From contig JADLSH010000204.1 in assembly GCA_016169945.1 (NCBI GenBank), positions 1 to 64,000 of the forward strand: a stretch of 64,000 nucleotides of DNA, in the 5' to 3' direction. Source of the stretch: Trachythela sp. YZ-2020 (lineage: Eukaryota; Cnidaria; Anthozoa; Malacalcyonacea; Clavulariidae). Both the position numbers and the translations under genes were made by a program. A model generated the notes under the pieces. The model did no database searches. It was not told the origin of the DNA and saw only the letters and a program-made list of their open reading frames with translations. This document shows, piece by piece, positions 14,201 to 29,200 of the stretch (positions are counted from its first letter, which is position 1; every line of letters starts with the position of its first letter).

Positions 14201-17200
14201 AGTATTGAGATAGAAGACTTTGTGTGTTATATAGCTTGATTTAACCAGTATTAAACAAAACTAGCATCTTAAAGGCGTTATTTGGACGGCCACAGTAGGC
14301 AGGGCTGAAAATTATTTATCCACATACTTAGTTATTCACGGTCAAAGGTATTGTGTGGTGAAACGACCAGTGAGAATATAATACTATTCCAACCGACACT
14401 CTCTAACATTCTCAAATACCTGTGCACATTGTCCCATTTCCTGAATATCCAGTTCGACAGGCACAGTTGTATGAACCATTGGTATTGGTACACTCTGCAT
14501 TGCTATGACATTCATTGGTAGATCCTCCGACACATTCGTCAATGTCTAAAATATTAATTATATGCAAAAATATTTGAAATTTAACTGTGCAATGATTTAT
14601 TCAATATTGGTATATATCTTGGAATGCAAAGATATTCTATATACCTGTGCAACTCTTTCCATTTCCTGAATATCCATTGCTACAATTACAGTAATAGGAG
14701 CCTTTGGTGTTGGTGCAGTTTGCGTTGGAATTACATTCATTAGCAGATTCATCAGAACACTCATCTATATCTGATAGAGCAAAAGATTGGGAGAATCAAT
14801 ACAGATAAAATACGCTTGTAATTTTACAATGTATATGTAAAATATTAAATATATCTAAAACTATTGGCAAACACATTGGCTGGAAGAGGCTGGGCATGGC
14901 AGAACTTTATACATAACTCGATAAAGTCATGAATCATCAACAGTCCACAAGTATCCTCGTTGAAAACACCACCCTGTCTGCCTCGCAACAACGTCTGTTC
15001 GCCCAATCTCTCGGACTCAGATTCCGTACACCCAATAATTTTCAGGATTTTTCCTAGCTTTTCCGTGACTTTAAACTTAGCTATTTTTCTGAGTATTCGA
15101 GATAGAAGACTTTGTGTGTTATATAGCTTGATTTAACCAGTATTAAACAAAACTAGCATCTTAAAGGCGTTATTTGGACAGCCACAGTAGGCAGGGCTGA
15201 AAATTATTTATCCACATACTTAGTTATTCACGGTCAAAGGTATTGTGTGGTGAAACGACCAGTGAGAATATAATACTATTCCAACCGACACTCTCTAACA
15301 TTCTCAAATACCTGTGCACATTGTCCCATTTCCTGAATATCCAGTTCGACAGGCACAGTTGTATGAACCATTGGTATTGGTACACTCTGCATTGCTATGA
15401 CATTCATTGGTAGATCCTCCGACACATTCGTCAATGTCTAAAATATTAATTATATGCAAAAATATTTGAAATTTAACTGTGCAATGATTTATTCAATATT
15501 GGTATATATCTTGGAATGCAAAGATATTCTATATACCTGTGCAACTCTTTCCATTTCCTGAATATCCATTGCTACAATTACAGTAATAGGAGCCTTTGGT
15601 GTTGGTGCAGTTTGCGTTGGAATTACATTCATTAGCAGATTCATCAGAACACTCATCTATATCTGATAGAGCAAAAGATGGGAGAATCAATACAGATAAA
15701 ATACGCTTGTAATTTTACAATGTATATGTAAAATATTAAATATATCTAAAACTATTGGCAAACACATTGGCTGGAAGAGGCTGGGCATGGCAGAACTTTA
15801 TACATAACTCGATAAAGTCATGAATCATCAACAGTCCACAAGTATCCTCGTTGAAAACACCACCCTGTCTGCCTCGCAACAACGTCTGTTCGCCCAATCT
15901 CTCGGACTCAGATTCCGTACACCCAATAATTTTCAGGATTTTTCCTAAGCTTTTCCGTGACTTTAAACTTAGCTATTTTTCTGAGTATTGGAGATAGAAG
16001 ACTTTGTGTGTTATATAGCTTGATTTAACCAGTATTAAACAAAACTAGCATCTTAAAGGCGTTATTTGGACGGCCACAGTAGGCAGGGCTGAAAATTATT
16101 TATCCACATACTTAGTTATTCACGGTCAAAGGTATTGTGTGGTGAAACGACCAGTGAGAATATAATACTATTCCAACCGACACTCTCTAACATTCTCAAA
16201 TACCTGTGCACATTGTCCCATTTCCTGAATATCCAGTTCGACAGGCACAGTTGTATGAACCATTGGTATTGGTACACTCTGCATTGCTATGACATTCATT
16301 GGTAGATCCTCCGACACATTCGTCAATGTCTAAAATATTAATTATATGCAAAAATATTTGAAATTTAACTATGCAATGATTTATTCAATATTGGTATATA
16401 TCTTGGAATGCAAAGATATTCTATATACCTGTGCAACTATTTCCATTTCCTGAATATCCATTGCTACAATTACAGTAATAGGAGCCTTTGGTGTTGGTGC
16501 AATTTGCGTTGGAATTACATTCATTAGCAGATTCATCAGAACACTCATCTATATCTGTTAGAGCAAAAGGTTAGGAGAATCAATACAGATAAAATACGCT
16601 TGTAATTTTACGATGTATATCTAAAATATTAAATATATCTTAAAATATTGGCAAACACATTCGCTGGCAGAGGCTGGGCATGGCAGAACTTTATACATAA
16701 CTCGATAAAGTCATGAATCATCAACAGTCCACAAGTATCCTCGTTGAAAACACCACCCTGTCCGCCTCGCAACAACGTCTGTTCGCCCAATCTCTCGGAC
16801 TCAGATTCCGTACACCCAATAATTTTCAGGATTTTTCCCTAGCTTTTCCGTGACTTTAAACTTAGCTATTTTTTCTGAGTATTGGAGATAGAAGACTTTG
16901 TGTGTTATATAGCTTGATTTAACCAGTATTAAATAAAACTAGCATCTTAAAGGCGTTATTTTGGGAGCCACAGCAGGCAGGGCTGAAAATTATTTATCCA
17001 CATTCTTAGTTATTCACGGTCAAAAGTATTGTGTGGTGAAGCGACCACTGATAATATAATACTATTCCAACCGACACTATCTAACATTCTCAAATACCTG
17101 TGCAAATTGTCCCATTTCCTGAATATCCAGTTCGACAGGTACAGTTGTATGAACCATTGGTATTGGTACACTCTGCATTGCTATGACATTCATTGGTAGA

Positions 17201-20200
17201 TCCTTTGGCGCATTCGTCAATGTCTAAAATGGTAAATATATGGAATAATTTTTTAAACATCAATGTTGGTAAAGATATTGGAATGCAAAGATATTCTATA
17301 TACCTGTGCAACTCTTTCCATTTCCTGAATATCCATGGCTGCAATAACAGTAATAGGATCCTTTGGTGTTAGTGCAGTTTGCGTTGGAGTCACATTCATT
17401 AGCAGATTCATAAGAACACTCATCAATATCTGATAGAGCAAAAGTTGAGGAGAATCAGTACAGATAAAATACGCTTGTAATTTTACAATGTATATCTAAA
17501 ATATTAAATATATCTAAAAATATTGGCAAACACATTGGCTGGAAGAGGCTGGGCATGGCAGAACTTTATACACAACTCGATAAAGTCATGAATCATCAAC
17601 AGTCCACAAGTGTCCTCGTTGAAAACACCACCCTGTCCGCCTCGCAACAACGTCTGTTCGCCCAATCTCTCGGACTCAGATTCCGTACACCCAATAATTT
17701 TCAGGATTTTTCCCTAGCTTTTCCGTGACTTTAAACTTAGCTATTTTTCTGAGTATTCGAGATAGAAGACTTTGTGTGCTATATAGCTTGATTTAACCAG
17801 TATTAGATAAAACTAGCAACTTAAAGGCGTTATTTTGAGAACCACAGGCAGGGATGAAAATTATTTATCCACATTATTAGTTATTCACGGTCAAAAGTAT
17901 TGTGTGGTGAAGCGACCAGTGATAATATAATACTATTCCAACGACACTCTCTAACATTCTCAAATACCTGTGCACATTGTCCCATTTCCTGAATATCCAG
18001 TTCGACAGGCACAGTTGTATGAACCATTGGTATTGGTACACTCTGCATTGCTATGACATTCATTGGTAGATCCTCCGACACATTCGTCAATGTCTAAAAT
18101 ATTAATTATATGCAAAATATTTTAAATTTAACTGTGCAATGATTTATTCAATATTGGTATATATCTTGGAATGCAAAGATATTCTATACACCTGTGCAAC
18201 TCTTTCCATTTCCTGAATATCCATTGCTACAATTACAGTAATAGGAGCCTTTGGTGTTGGTGCAGTTTGCGTTGGAATTACATTCATTAGCAGATTCATC
18301 AGAACACTCATCTATATCTGATAGAGCAAAGATGGGGAGAATCAATACAGATAAAATACGCTTGTAATTTTACAATGTATATAAAATATTAAATATATCT
18401 AAAACTATTGGCAAACACATTGGCTGGAAGAGGCTGGGCATGGCAGAACTTTATACATAACTCGATAAAGTCATGAATCATCAACAGTCCACAAGTATCC
18501 TCGTTGAAAACACCACCCTGTCTGCCTCGCAACAACGTCTGTTCGCCCAATCTCTCGGACTCAGATTCCGTACACCCAATAATTTTCAGGATTTTCCCTA
18601 GCTTTTCCGTGACTTTAAACTTAGCTATTTTTTCTGAGTATTGGAGATAGAAGACTTTGTGTGTTATATAGCTTGATTTAACCAGTATTAAACAAAACTA
18701 GCATCTTAAAGGCGTTATTTGGACAGCCACAGTAGGCAGGGCTGAAAATTATTTATCCACATACTTAGTTATTCACGGTCAAAGGTATTGTGTGGTGAAA
18801 CGACCAGTGAGAATATAATACTATTCCAACCGACACTCTCTAACATTCTCAAATACCTGTGCACATTGTCCCATTTCCTGAATATCCAGTTCGACAGGCA
18901 CAGTTGTATGAACCATTGGTATTGGTACACTCTGCATTGCTATGACATTCATTGGTAGATCCTCCGACACATTCGTCAATGTCTAAAATATTAATTATAT
19001 GCAAAAATATTTGAAATTTAACTGTGCAATGATTTATTCAATATTGGTATATATCTTGGAATGCAAAGATATTCTATATACCTGTGCAACTCTTTCCATT
19101 TCCTGAATATCCATTGCTACAATTACAGTAATAGGAGCCTTTGGTGTTGGTGCAGTTTGCGTTGGAATTACATTCATTAGCAGATTCATCAGAACACTCA
19201 TCTATATCTGATAGAGCAAAAGATTGGGAGAATCAATACAGATAAAATACGCTTGTAATTTTACAATGTATATGTAAAATATTAAATATATCTAAAACTA
19301 TTGGCAAACACATTGGCTGGAAGAGGCTGGGCATGGCAGAACTTTATACATAACTCGATAAAGTCATGAATCATCAACAGTCCACAAGTATCCTCGTTGA
19401 AAACACCACCCTGTCTGCCTCGCAACAACGTCTGTTCGCCCAATCTCTCGGACTCAGATTCCGTACACCCAATAATTTTCAGGATTTTTCCCTAGCTTTT
19501 CCGTGACTTTAAACTTAGCTATTTTTTCTGAGTATTCGAGATAGAAGACTTTGTGTGTTATATAGCTTGATTTAACCAGTATTAAACAAAACTAGCATCT
19601 TAAAGGCGTTATTTGGACGGCCACAGTAGGCAGGGCTGAAAATTATTTATCCACATACTTAGTTATTCACGGTCAAAGGTATTGTGTGGTGAAACGACCA
19701 GTGAGAATATAATACTATTCCAACCGACACTCTCTAACATTCTCAAATACCTGTGCACATTGTCCCATTTCCTGAATATCCAGTTCGACAGGCACAGTTG
19801 TATGAACCATTGGTATTGGTACACTCTGCATTGCTATGACATTCATTGGTAGATCCTCCGACACATTCGTCAATGTCTAAAATATTAATTATATGCAAAA
19901 ATATTTGAAATTTAACTGTGCAATGATTTATTCAATATTGGTATATATCTTGGAATGCAAAGATATTCTATATACCTGTGCAACTCTTTCCATTTCCTGA
20001 ATATCCATTGCTACAATTACAGTAATAGGAGCCTTTGGTGTTGGTGCAGTTTGCGTTGGAATTACATTCATTAGCAGATTCATCAGAACACTCATCTATA
20101 TCTGATAGAGCAAAAGATGGGGAGAATCAATACAGATAAAATACGCTTGTAATTTTACAATGTATATGTAAAATATTAAATATATCTAAAACTATTGGCA

Positions 20201-23200
20201 AACACATTGGCTGGAAGAGGCTGGGCATGGCAGAACTTTATACATAACTCGATAAAGTCATGAATCATCAACAGTCCACAAGTATCCTCGTTGAAAACAC
20301 CACCCTGTCTGCCTCGCAAACGTCTGTTCGCCCAATCTCTCGGACTCAGATTCCGTACACCCAATAATTTTCAGGATTTTCCCAGCTTTTCCGTGACTTT
20401 AAACTTAGCTATTTTTCTGAGTATTGGAGATAGAAGACTTTGTGTGTTATATAGCTTCATTTAACCAGTATTAAATAAAACTAGCATCTTAAAGGCGTTA
20501 TTTCGACAGCCACAGTAGGCAGGGCTGAAAATTATTTATCCACATTCTTAGTTATTCACGGTCAAAAGTATTGTGTGGTGAAGCGACCAGTGAGAATATA
20601 ATACTATTCCAACCGACACTCTCTAACATTCTCAAATACCTGTGCACATTGTCCCATTTCCTGAATATCCAGTTCGACAGGCACAGTTGTATGAACCATT
20701 GGTATTGGTACACTCTGCATTGCTATGACATTCATTGGTAGATCCTCCGACACATTCGTCAATGTCTAAAATATTAATTATATGCAAAAATATTTGAAAT
20801 TTAACTATGCAATGATTTATTCAATATTGGTATATATCTTGGAATGCAAAGATATTCTATATACCTGTGCAACTATTTCCATTTCTGAATATCCATTGCT
20901 ACAATTACAGTAATAGGAGCCTTTGGTGTTGGTGCAATTTGCGTTGGAATTACATTCATTAGCAGATTCATCAGAACACTCATCTATATCTGATAGAGCA
21001 AAGGTTAGGAGAATCAATACAGATAAAATACGCTTGTAATTTTACGATGTATATCTAAAATATTAAATATATCTTAAAATATTGGCAAACACATTCGCTG
21101 GCAGAGGCTGGGCATGGCAGAACTTTATACATAACTCGATAAAGTCATGAATCATCAACAGTCCACGAGTATCCTCGTTCAAAACACCACCCTGTCCGCC
21201 TCGCAACAACGTCTGTTCGCCCAATCTCTCGGACTCAGATTCCGTACACCCAATAATTTTCAGGATTTTTCCCTAGCTTTTCCGTGACTTTAAACTTAGC
21301 TATTTTTTCTGAGTATTGGAGATAGAAGACTTTGTGTGTTATATAGCTTGATTTAACCAGTATTAAATAAAACTAGCATCTTAAAGGCGTTATTTTGACA
21401 GCCACAGCAGGCAGGGCTGAAAATTATTTATCCACATTCTTAGTTATTCACGGTCAAAAGTATTGTGTGGTGAAGCGACCACTGATAATATAATACTATT
21501 CCAACCGACACTATCTAACATTCTCAAATACCTGTGCAAATTGTCCCATTTCCTGAATATCCAGTTCGACAGGTACAGTTGTATGAACCATTGGTATTGG
21601 TACACTCTGCATTGCTATGACAATCATTCGTAGATCCTCCGACACATTCGTCAATGTCTAAAATATTAATTATATGCAAAAATATTTGAAATTTAACTAT
21701 GCAATGATTTATTCAATATTGGTATATATCTTGGAACGCAAAGATATTCTATATACCTGTGCAACTCTTTCCATTTCCTGAATATCCATTGCAACAATTA
21801 CAGTAATAGGAGCCTTTGGTGTTGGTGCAGTTTGCGTTGGAATTACATTCATTAGCAGATTCATCAGAACACTCATCTATATCTGATAGAGCAAAAGTTG
21901 AGGAGAATCAGTACAGATAAAATACGCTTGTAATTTTACAATGTATATCTAAAATATTAAATATATCTAAAAATATTGGCAAACACATTGGCTGGAAGAG
22001 GCTGGGCATATCAGAACTTTATACACTACTCGATAAAGTCATGAATCATCAACAGTCCACGAGTATCATCGTTGAAAACACCACCCTGTCTGCCTTGCAA
22101 CCATGTCTGTTCGCCCAATCTCTCGGACTCAGATTCCGTACACTTAATAATTTTCAGGATTTTCCTAAGCTTTTCCGTGACTTTAAACTTAGCTATTTTT
22201 TCGGAGTATTCGAGATAGAAGACTTTGTGTGTTATAGAGCTTGATTTAACCAGTATTAAATAAAACTAGCATCTTAAAAGGCGTTATTTTGATAGCCACA
22301 GTAAGCAGGGCTGAAAATTATTTATCCACATTCTTAGTTTTTCACGGTCAAAAGTATTGTGTGATGAAGCGACTAGTGAGAATATAATACTATTCCAACC
22401 GACACTCTCTAACATTCTCAAATACCTGTGCAAATTGTCCCATTTCCTGAATATCCAGTTCGACAGGTACAGTTGTATGAACCATTGGTATTGGTACACT
22501 CTGCATTGCTATGACATTCATTGGTAGATCCTCCGACACATTCGTCAATGTCTAAAATATTAATTATATGCAAAAATATTTGAAATTTAACTATGCAATG
22601 ATTTATTAAATATTGGTATATATCTTGGAATGCAAAGATATTCTATATACCTGTGCAACTATTTCCATTTCCTGAATATCCATTGCTACAATTACAGTAA
22701 TAGGAGCCTTTGGTGTTGGTGCAATTTGCGTTGGAATTACATTCATTAGCAGATTCATCAGAACACTCATCTATATCTGTTAGAGCAAAAGGTTAGGAGA
22801 ATCAATACAGATAAAATACGCTTGTAATTTTACGATGTATATCTAAAATATTAAATATATCTTAAAATATTGGCAAACACATTCGCTGGCAGAGGCTGGG
22901 CATGGCAGAACTTTATACACAACTCGATAAAGTCATGAATCATCAACAGTCCACGAGTATCCTCGTTGAAAACACCACCCTGTCTGCCTCGCAACAACGT
23001 CTGTTCGCCCAATCTCTCGGACTCAGATTCCGTACACTCAATAACTTTCAGGATTTTTCCCTAGCTTTTCCGTGACTTTAAACTTAGCTATTTTTTCTGA
23101 GTATTGGAGATAGAAGACTTTGTGTGTTATATAGCTTGATTTAACCAGTATTAAATAAAACTAGCATCTTAAAGGCGTTATTTTGACAGCCACAGTAGGC

Positions 23201-26200
23201 AGGGCTGAAAATTGTTTATCCACATTCTTAATTATTCACGGTCAAAAGTATTGTGTGGTGAAGCGATTAGTGAGAATATAATACTATTCCAACCGACACT
23301 CTCTAACATTCTCAAATACCTGTGCAAATTGTCCCATTTCCTGAATATCCAGTTCGACAGGTACAGTTGTATGAACCATTGGTATTGGTACACTCTGCAT
23401 TGCTATGACATTCATTGGTAAATCCTCCGACACATTCGTCAATGTCTAAAATATTAATTATATGCAAAAATATTTTAAATTTATCTATGCAATGATTAAT
23501 TCCATATTGGTATATATCTCGGAATGCAAAGATATTCTATATACCTGTGCAACTCTTTCCATTTCCTGAATATCCATTGCTACAATTACAGTAATAGGAG
23601 CCTTTGGTGTTAGTGCAGTTTGCGTTGGAATTACATTCATTAGCAGATTCATCTGAACACTCATCTATATCTGATAGAGAAAAATATGAGGAGAATCAAT
23701 ACAGATAAAATACGCTTGTAATTTTACAATGTATATGCAAAATATTAAATATATCGAAAAATATTGGCAAACACATTTGCTGGAAGAGGCTGGGCATGGC
23801 AGAACTTCATACACAACTCGATAAAGTCATGAATCATCAACAGTCCACAAGTATCCTCGTTGAAAACACCACCCTGTCTGCCTCGCAACAACGTGTGTTC
23901 GCCCAATCTCTCGGACTCAGATTCCGTTCACCCAATAATTTTTAGGATTTTCTCTAGCTTCTCCGTGACTTTAAACTTAACTATTTTTCTGAGTATTGGA
24001 GATAGAAGACTTTGTGTGTTATATAGCTTGATTTAACCAGTATTAAATAAAACTAGCATCTTAAATGCGTTATTTTGACAGCCACAGCAGGCAGGGCTGA
24101 AAATTATTTATCCACATTCTTAGTTATTCACGGTCAAAAGTATTGTGTGGTGAAGCGACCAGTGATAATATAATACTATTCCAACCGACACTCTCTAACA
24201 TTCTCAAATACCTGTGCAAATTGTCCCATTTCCTGAATATCCAGTTCGACAGGTACAGTTGTATGAACCATTGGTATTGGTACACTCTGCATTGCTATGA
24301 CAATCATTGGTAGATCCTCCGACACATTCGTCAATGTCTAAAATATTAATTATATGCAAAAATATTTGAAATTTAACTATGCAATGATTTATTCAATATT
24401 GGTATATATCTTGGAACGCAAATATATTCTATATACCTGTGCAACTCTTTCCATTTCCTGAATATCCATTGCTACAATTACAGTAATAGGAGCCTTTGGT
24501 GTTGGTGCAGTTTGCGTTGGAATTACATTCATTAGCAGATTCATCAGAACACTCATCTATATCTGATAGAGCAAAAGTTTAGGAGAATCAGTACAAATAA
24601 AATACGCTTGTAATTTTACAATGTATATCTAAAATATTAAATATATCTAAAAATATTGGCAAACACTTTGGCTGGAAGAGGCTGGGCATGTCAGAACTTT
24701 ATACACTACTCGATAAAGTCATGAATCATCAACAGTCCACGAGTATCATCGTTGAAAACACCACCCTGTCTGCCTCGCAACCATGTCTGTTCGCCCAATC
24801 TCTCGGACTCAGATTCCGTACACTCAATAATTTTCAGGATTTTTCCCTAGCTTTTCCGTGACTTTAAACTTAGCTATTTTTTCTGAGTATTCGAGATAGA
24901 AGACTTTGTGTGTTATAGAGCTTTATTTAACCAGTATTAAATAAAACTAGCATCTTAAAGGCGTTATTTTGACAGCCACAGTAGGCAGGGCTGAAAATTA
25001 TTTATCCACATTCTTAGTTTTTCACGGTCAAAAGTATTGTGTGATGAAGCGACTAGTGAGAATATAATACTATTCCAACCGACACTCTCTAACATTCTCA
25101 AATACCTGTGCAAATTGTCCCATTTCCTGAATATCCAGTTCGACAGGTACAGTTGTATGAACCATTGGTATTGGTACACTCTGCATTGCTATGACATTCA
25201 TTGGTAGATCCTCCGACACATTCGTCAATGTCTAAAATATTAATTATATGCAAAAATATTTGAAATTTAACTATGCAATGATTTATTCAATATTGGTATA
25301 TATCTTGGAATGCAAAGATATTCTATATACCTGTGCAACTATTTCCATTTCCTGAATATCCATTGCTACAATTACAGTAATAGGAGCCCTTGGTGTTGGT
25401 GCAATTTGCGTTGGAATTACATTCATTAGCAGATTCATCAGAACACTCATCTCTATCTGTTAGAGCAAAAGGTGAAGAGAATCAATACAGATAAAATATA
25501 TACGCTTGTAATTTTACGATGTATATCTAAAATATTAATATATCTTAAAATATTGGCAAACACATTCGCTGGCAGAGGCTGGGCATGGCAGAACTTTATA
25601 CACAACACGATAAAGTCATGAATCATCAACAGTCCACGAGTATCCTCGTTGAAAACACCACCCTGTCTGCCTCGCAACAACGTCTGTTCGCCCAATCTCT
25701 CGGACTCAGATTCCGTACACTCGATAATTTTCAGGATTTTTCCCTAGCTTTTCCGTGACTTTAAACTTAGCTATTTTTTCTGAGTATTGGAGATAGAAGA
25801 CTTTGTGTGTTATATAGCTTCATTTAACCAGTATTAAATAAAACTAGCATCTTAAAGGCGTTATTTTGGGAGCCACAGCAGGCAGGGCTGAAAATTATTT
25901 ATCCACATTCTTAGTTATTCACGGTCAAAAGTATTGTGTGGTGAAGCGACCAGTGATAATATAATACTATTCCAACCGACACTCTCTAACATTCTCAAAT
26001 ACCTGTGCAAATTGTCCCATTTCCTGAATATCCAGTTCGACAGGTACAGTTGTATGAACCATTGGTATTGGTACACTCTGCATTGCTATGACAATCATTG
26101 GTAGATCCTCCGACACATTCGTCAATGTCTAAAATATTAATTATATGCAAAAATATTTGAAATTTAACTATGCAATGATTTATTCAAAATTGGTATATAT

Positions 26201-29200
26201 CTTGGAATGCAAAGATATTCTATATACCTGTGCAACTATTTCCATTTCCTGAATATCCATTGCTACAATTACAGTAATAGGAGCCTTTGGTGTTGGTGCA
26301 GTTTGCGTTGGAATTACATTCATTAGCAGATTCATCAGAACACTCATCTATATATGATAGAGCAAAGGTCAGGAGAATCAATACAGATAAAATACGCTTG
26401 TAATTTTACGCTGTATATCTAAAATATTAAATATATCGAAAAATATTGGCAAACACATTCGCTGGAAGAGGCTGGGCATGGCAGAACTTTATACACAACA
26501 CGATAAAGTCATGAATCATCAACAGTCCACGAGTATCCTCGTTGAAAACACCACCCTCGCAACAACGTCTGTCTCGCAACAACGTCTGTTCGCCCAATCT
26601 CTCGGACTCAGATTCCGTACACTCGATAATTTTCAGGATTTTTCCCTAGCTTTTCCGTGACTTTAAACTTAGCTCTTTTTTCTGAGTATTGGAGATAAAG
26701 ACTTTGTGTGTTATATAGCTTGATTTAACCAGTATTAAATAAAACTAGCATCTTAAAGGCGTTATTTTGACAGCCACAGCAGGCAGGGCTGAAAATTATT
26801 TATCCACATTCTTAGTTATTCACGGTCAAAAGTATTGTGTGGTGAAGCGACCAGTTATAATATAATACTATTCCAACCGACACTCTCTAACATTCTCAAA
26901 TACCTGCGCAAATTGTCCCATTTCCTGAATATCCAGTTCGACAGGTACAGTTGTATGAACCATTGGTATTGGTACACTCTGTATTGCTATGACAATCATT
27001 GGTAGATCCTCCGGCACATTCGTCAATGTCTAAAATATTAATTATATGCAAAAATATTTGAAATTTAACTATGCAATGATTTATTCAATATTGGTATATA
27101 TCTTGGAATGCAAAGATATTCTATATACCTGTGCAACTCTTTCCATTTCCTGAATATCCATTGCTACAATTACAGTAATAGGAGCCTTTGGTGTTGGTGC
27201 AGTTTGCGTTGGAATTACATTCATTAGCAGATTCATCAGAACACTCATCTATGTCTGATAGAGCAAAAGTTGAGGAGAATCAGTACAGATAAAATACGCT
27301 TGTAATTTTACAATGTATATCTAAAATATTGAATATATCTAAAAATATTGACAAACACATTGGCTGGAAGAGGCTGGGCATGGCAGAACTTTATACACAA
27401 CTCGATAAAGTCATGAATCATCAACAGTCCACAAGTATCCTCGTTGAAAACACCACCCTGTCTGCCTCGCAACCACGTCTGTTCGCCCAATCTCTCGGAC
27501 TCAGATTCCGTACACTCAATAATTTTCAGGATTTTTCCCTAGCTTTTCCGTGACTTTAAACTTAGCTATTTTTTCTGAGTATTGGAGATAGAAGACTTTG
27601 TGTGTTATATAGCTTGATTTAACCAGTATTAAATAAAACTAGCATCTTAAAGGCGTTATTTTGACAGCCACAGTAGGCAGGGCTGAAAATTGTTTATCCA
27701 AATTCTTAGTTATTCACGGTCAAAAGTATTGTGTGGTGAAGCGACTAGTGAGAATATAATACTATTCCAACCGACACTCTCTAACATTCTCAAATACCTG
27801 TGCAAATTGTCCCATTTCCTGAATATCCAGTTCGACAGGTACAGTTGTATGAACCATTGGTATTGGTACACTCTGCATTGCTATGACATTCATTGGTAGA
27901 TCCTCCGACACATTCGTCAATGTCTAAAATATTAATTATATGCAAAAATATTTGAAATTTAACTATGCAATGATTTATTCAATATTGGTATATATCTTGG
28001 AATGCAAAGATATTCTATATACCTGTGCAACTATTTCCATTTCCTGAATATCCATTGCTACAATTACAGTAATAGGAGCCTTTGGTGTTGGTGCAGTTTG
28101 CGTTGGAATTACATTCATTAGCAGATTCATCAGAACACTCATCTATATCTGATAGAGTAAAAGGTGAGGAGAATCAATACAGATAAAATACGCTTGTAAT
28201 TTTACGCTGTATATCTAAAATATTAAATATATCGAAAAATATTGGCAAACACATTCGCTGGAAGAGGCTGGGCATGGCAGAACTTTATACACAACTCGAT
28301 AAAGTCATGAATCATCAACAGTCCACGAGTATCCTCGTTGAAAACACCACCCAGTCTGCCTCGCAACCACGTCTGTTCGCCCAATCTCTCGGACTCAGAT
28401 TCCGTACACTCAATAATTTTCAGGATTTTTCCCTAGCTTTTCCGTGACTTTAAACTTAGCTATTTTTTCTGAGTATTGGAGATAGAAGACTTTGTGTGTT
28501 ATATAGCTTGATTTAACCAGTATTAAATAAAACTAGCATCTTAAAGGCGTTATTTTGACAGCCACAGTAGGCAGGGCTGAAAATTGTTTATCCACATTCT
28601 TAGTTATTCACGGTCAAAAGTATTGTGTGGTGAAGCGACTAGTGAGAATATAATACTATTCCAACCGACACTCTCTAACATTCTCAAATACCTGTGCAAA
28701 TTGTCCCATTTCCTGAATATCCAGTTCGACAGGTACAGTTGTATGAACCATTGGTATTGGTACACTCTGCATTGCTATGACATTCATTGGTAAATCCTCC
28801 GACACATTCGTCAATGTCTAAAATATTAATTATATGCAAAAATATTTTAAATTTATCTATGCAATGATTTATTCAATATTGGTATATATCTTGGAATGCA
28901 AAGATATTCTATATACCTGTGCAACTATTTCCATTTCCTGAATATCCATTGCTACAATTACAGTAATAGGAGCCTTTGGTGTTGGTGCAGTTTGCGTTGG
29001 AATTACATTCATTAGCAGATTCATCAGAACACTCATCTATATCTGATAGAGTAAAAGGTGAGGAGAATCAATACAGATAAAATACGCTTGTAATTTTACG
29101 CTGTATATCTAAAATATTAAATATATCGAAAAATATTGGCAAACACATTCGCTGGAAGAGGCTGGGCATGGCAGAACTTTATACACAACTCGATAAAGTC

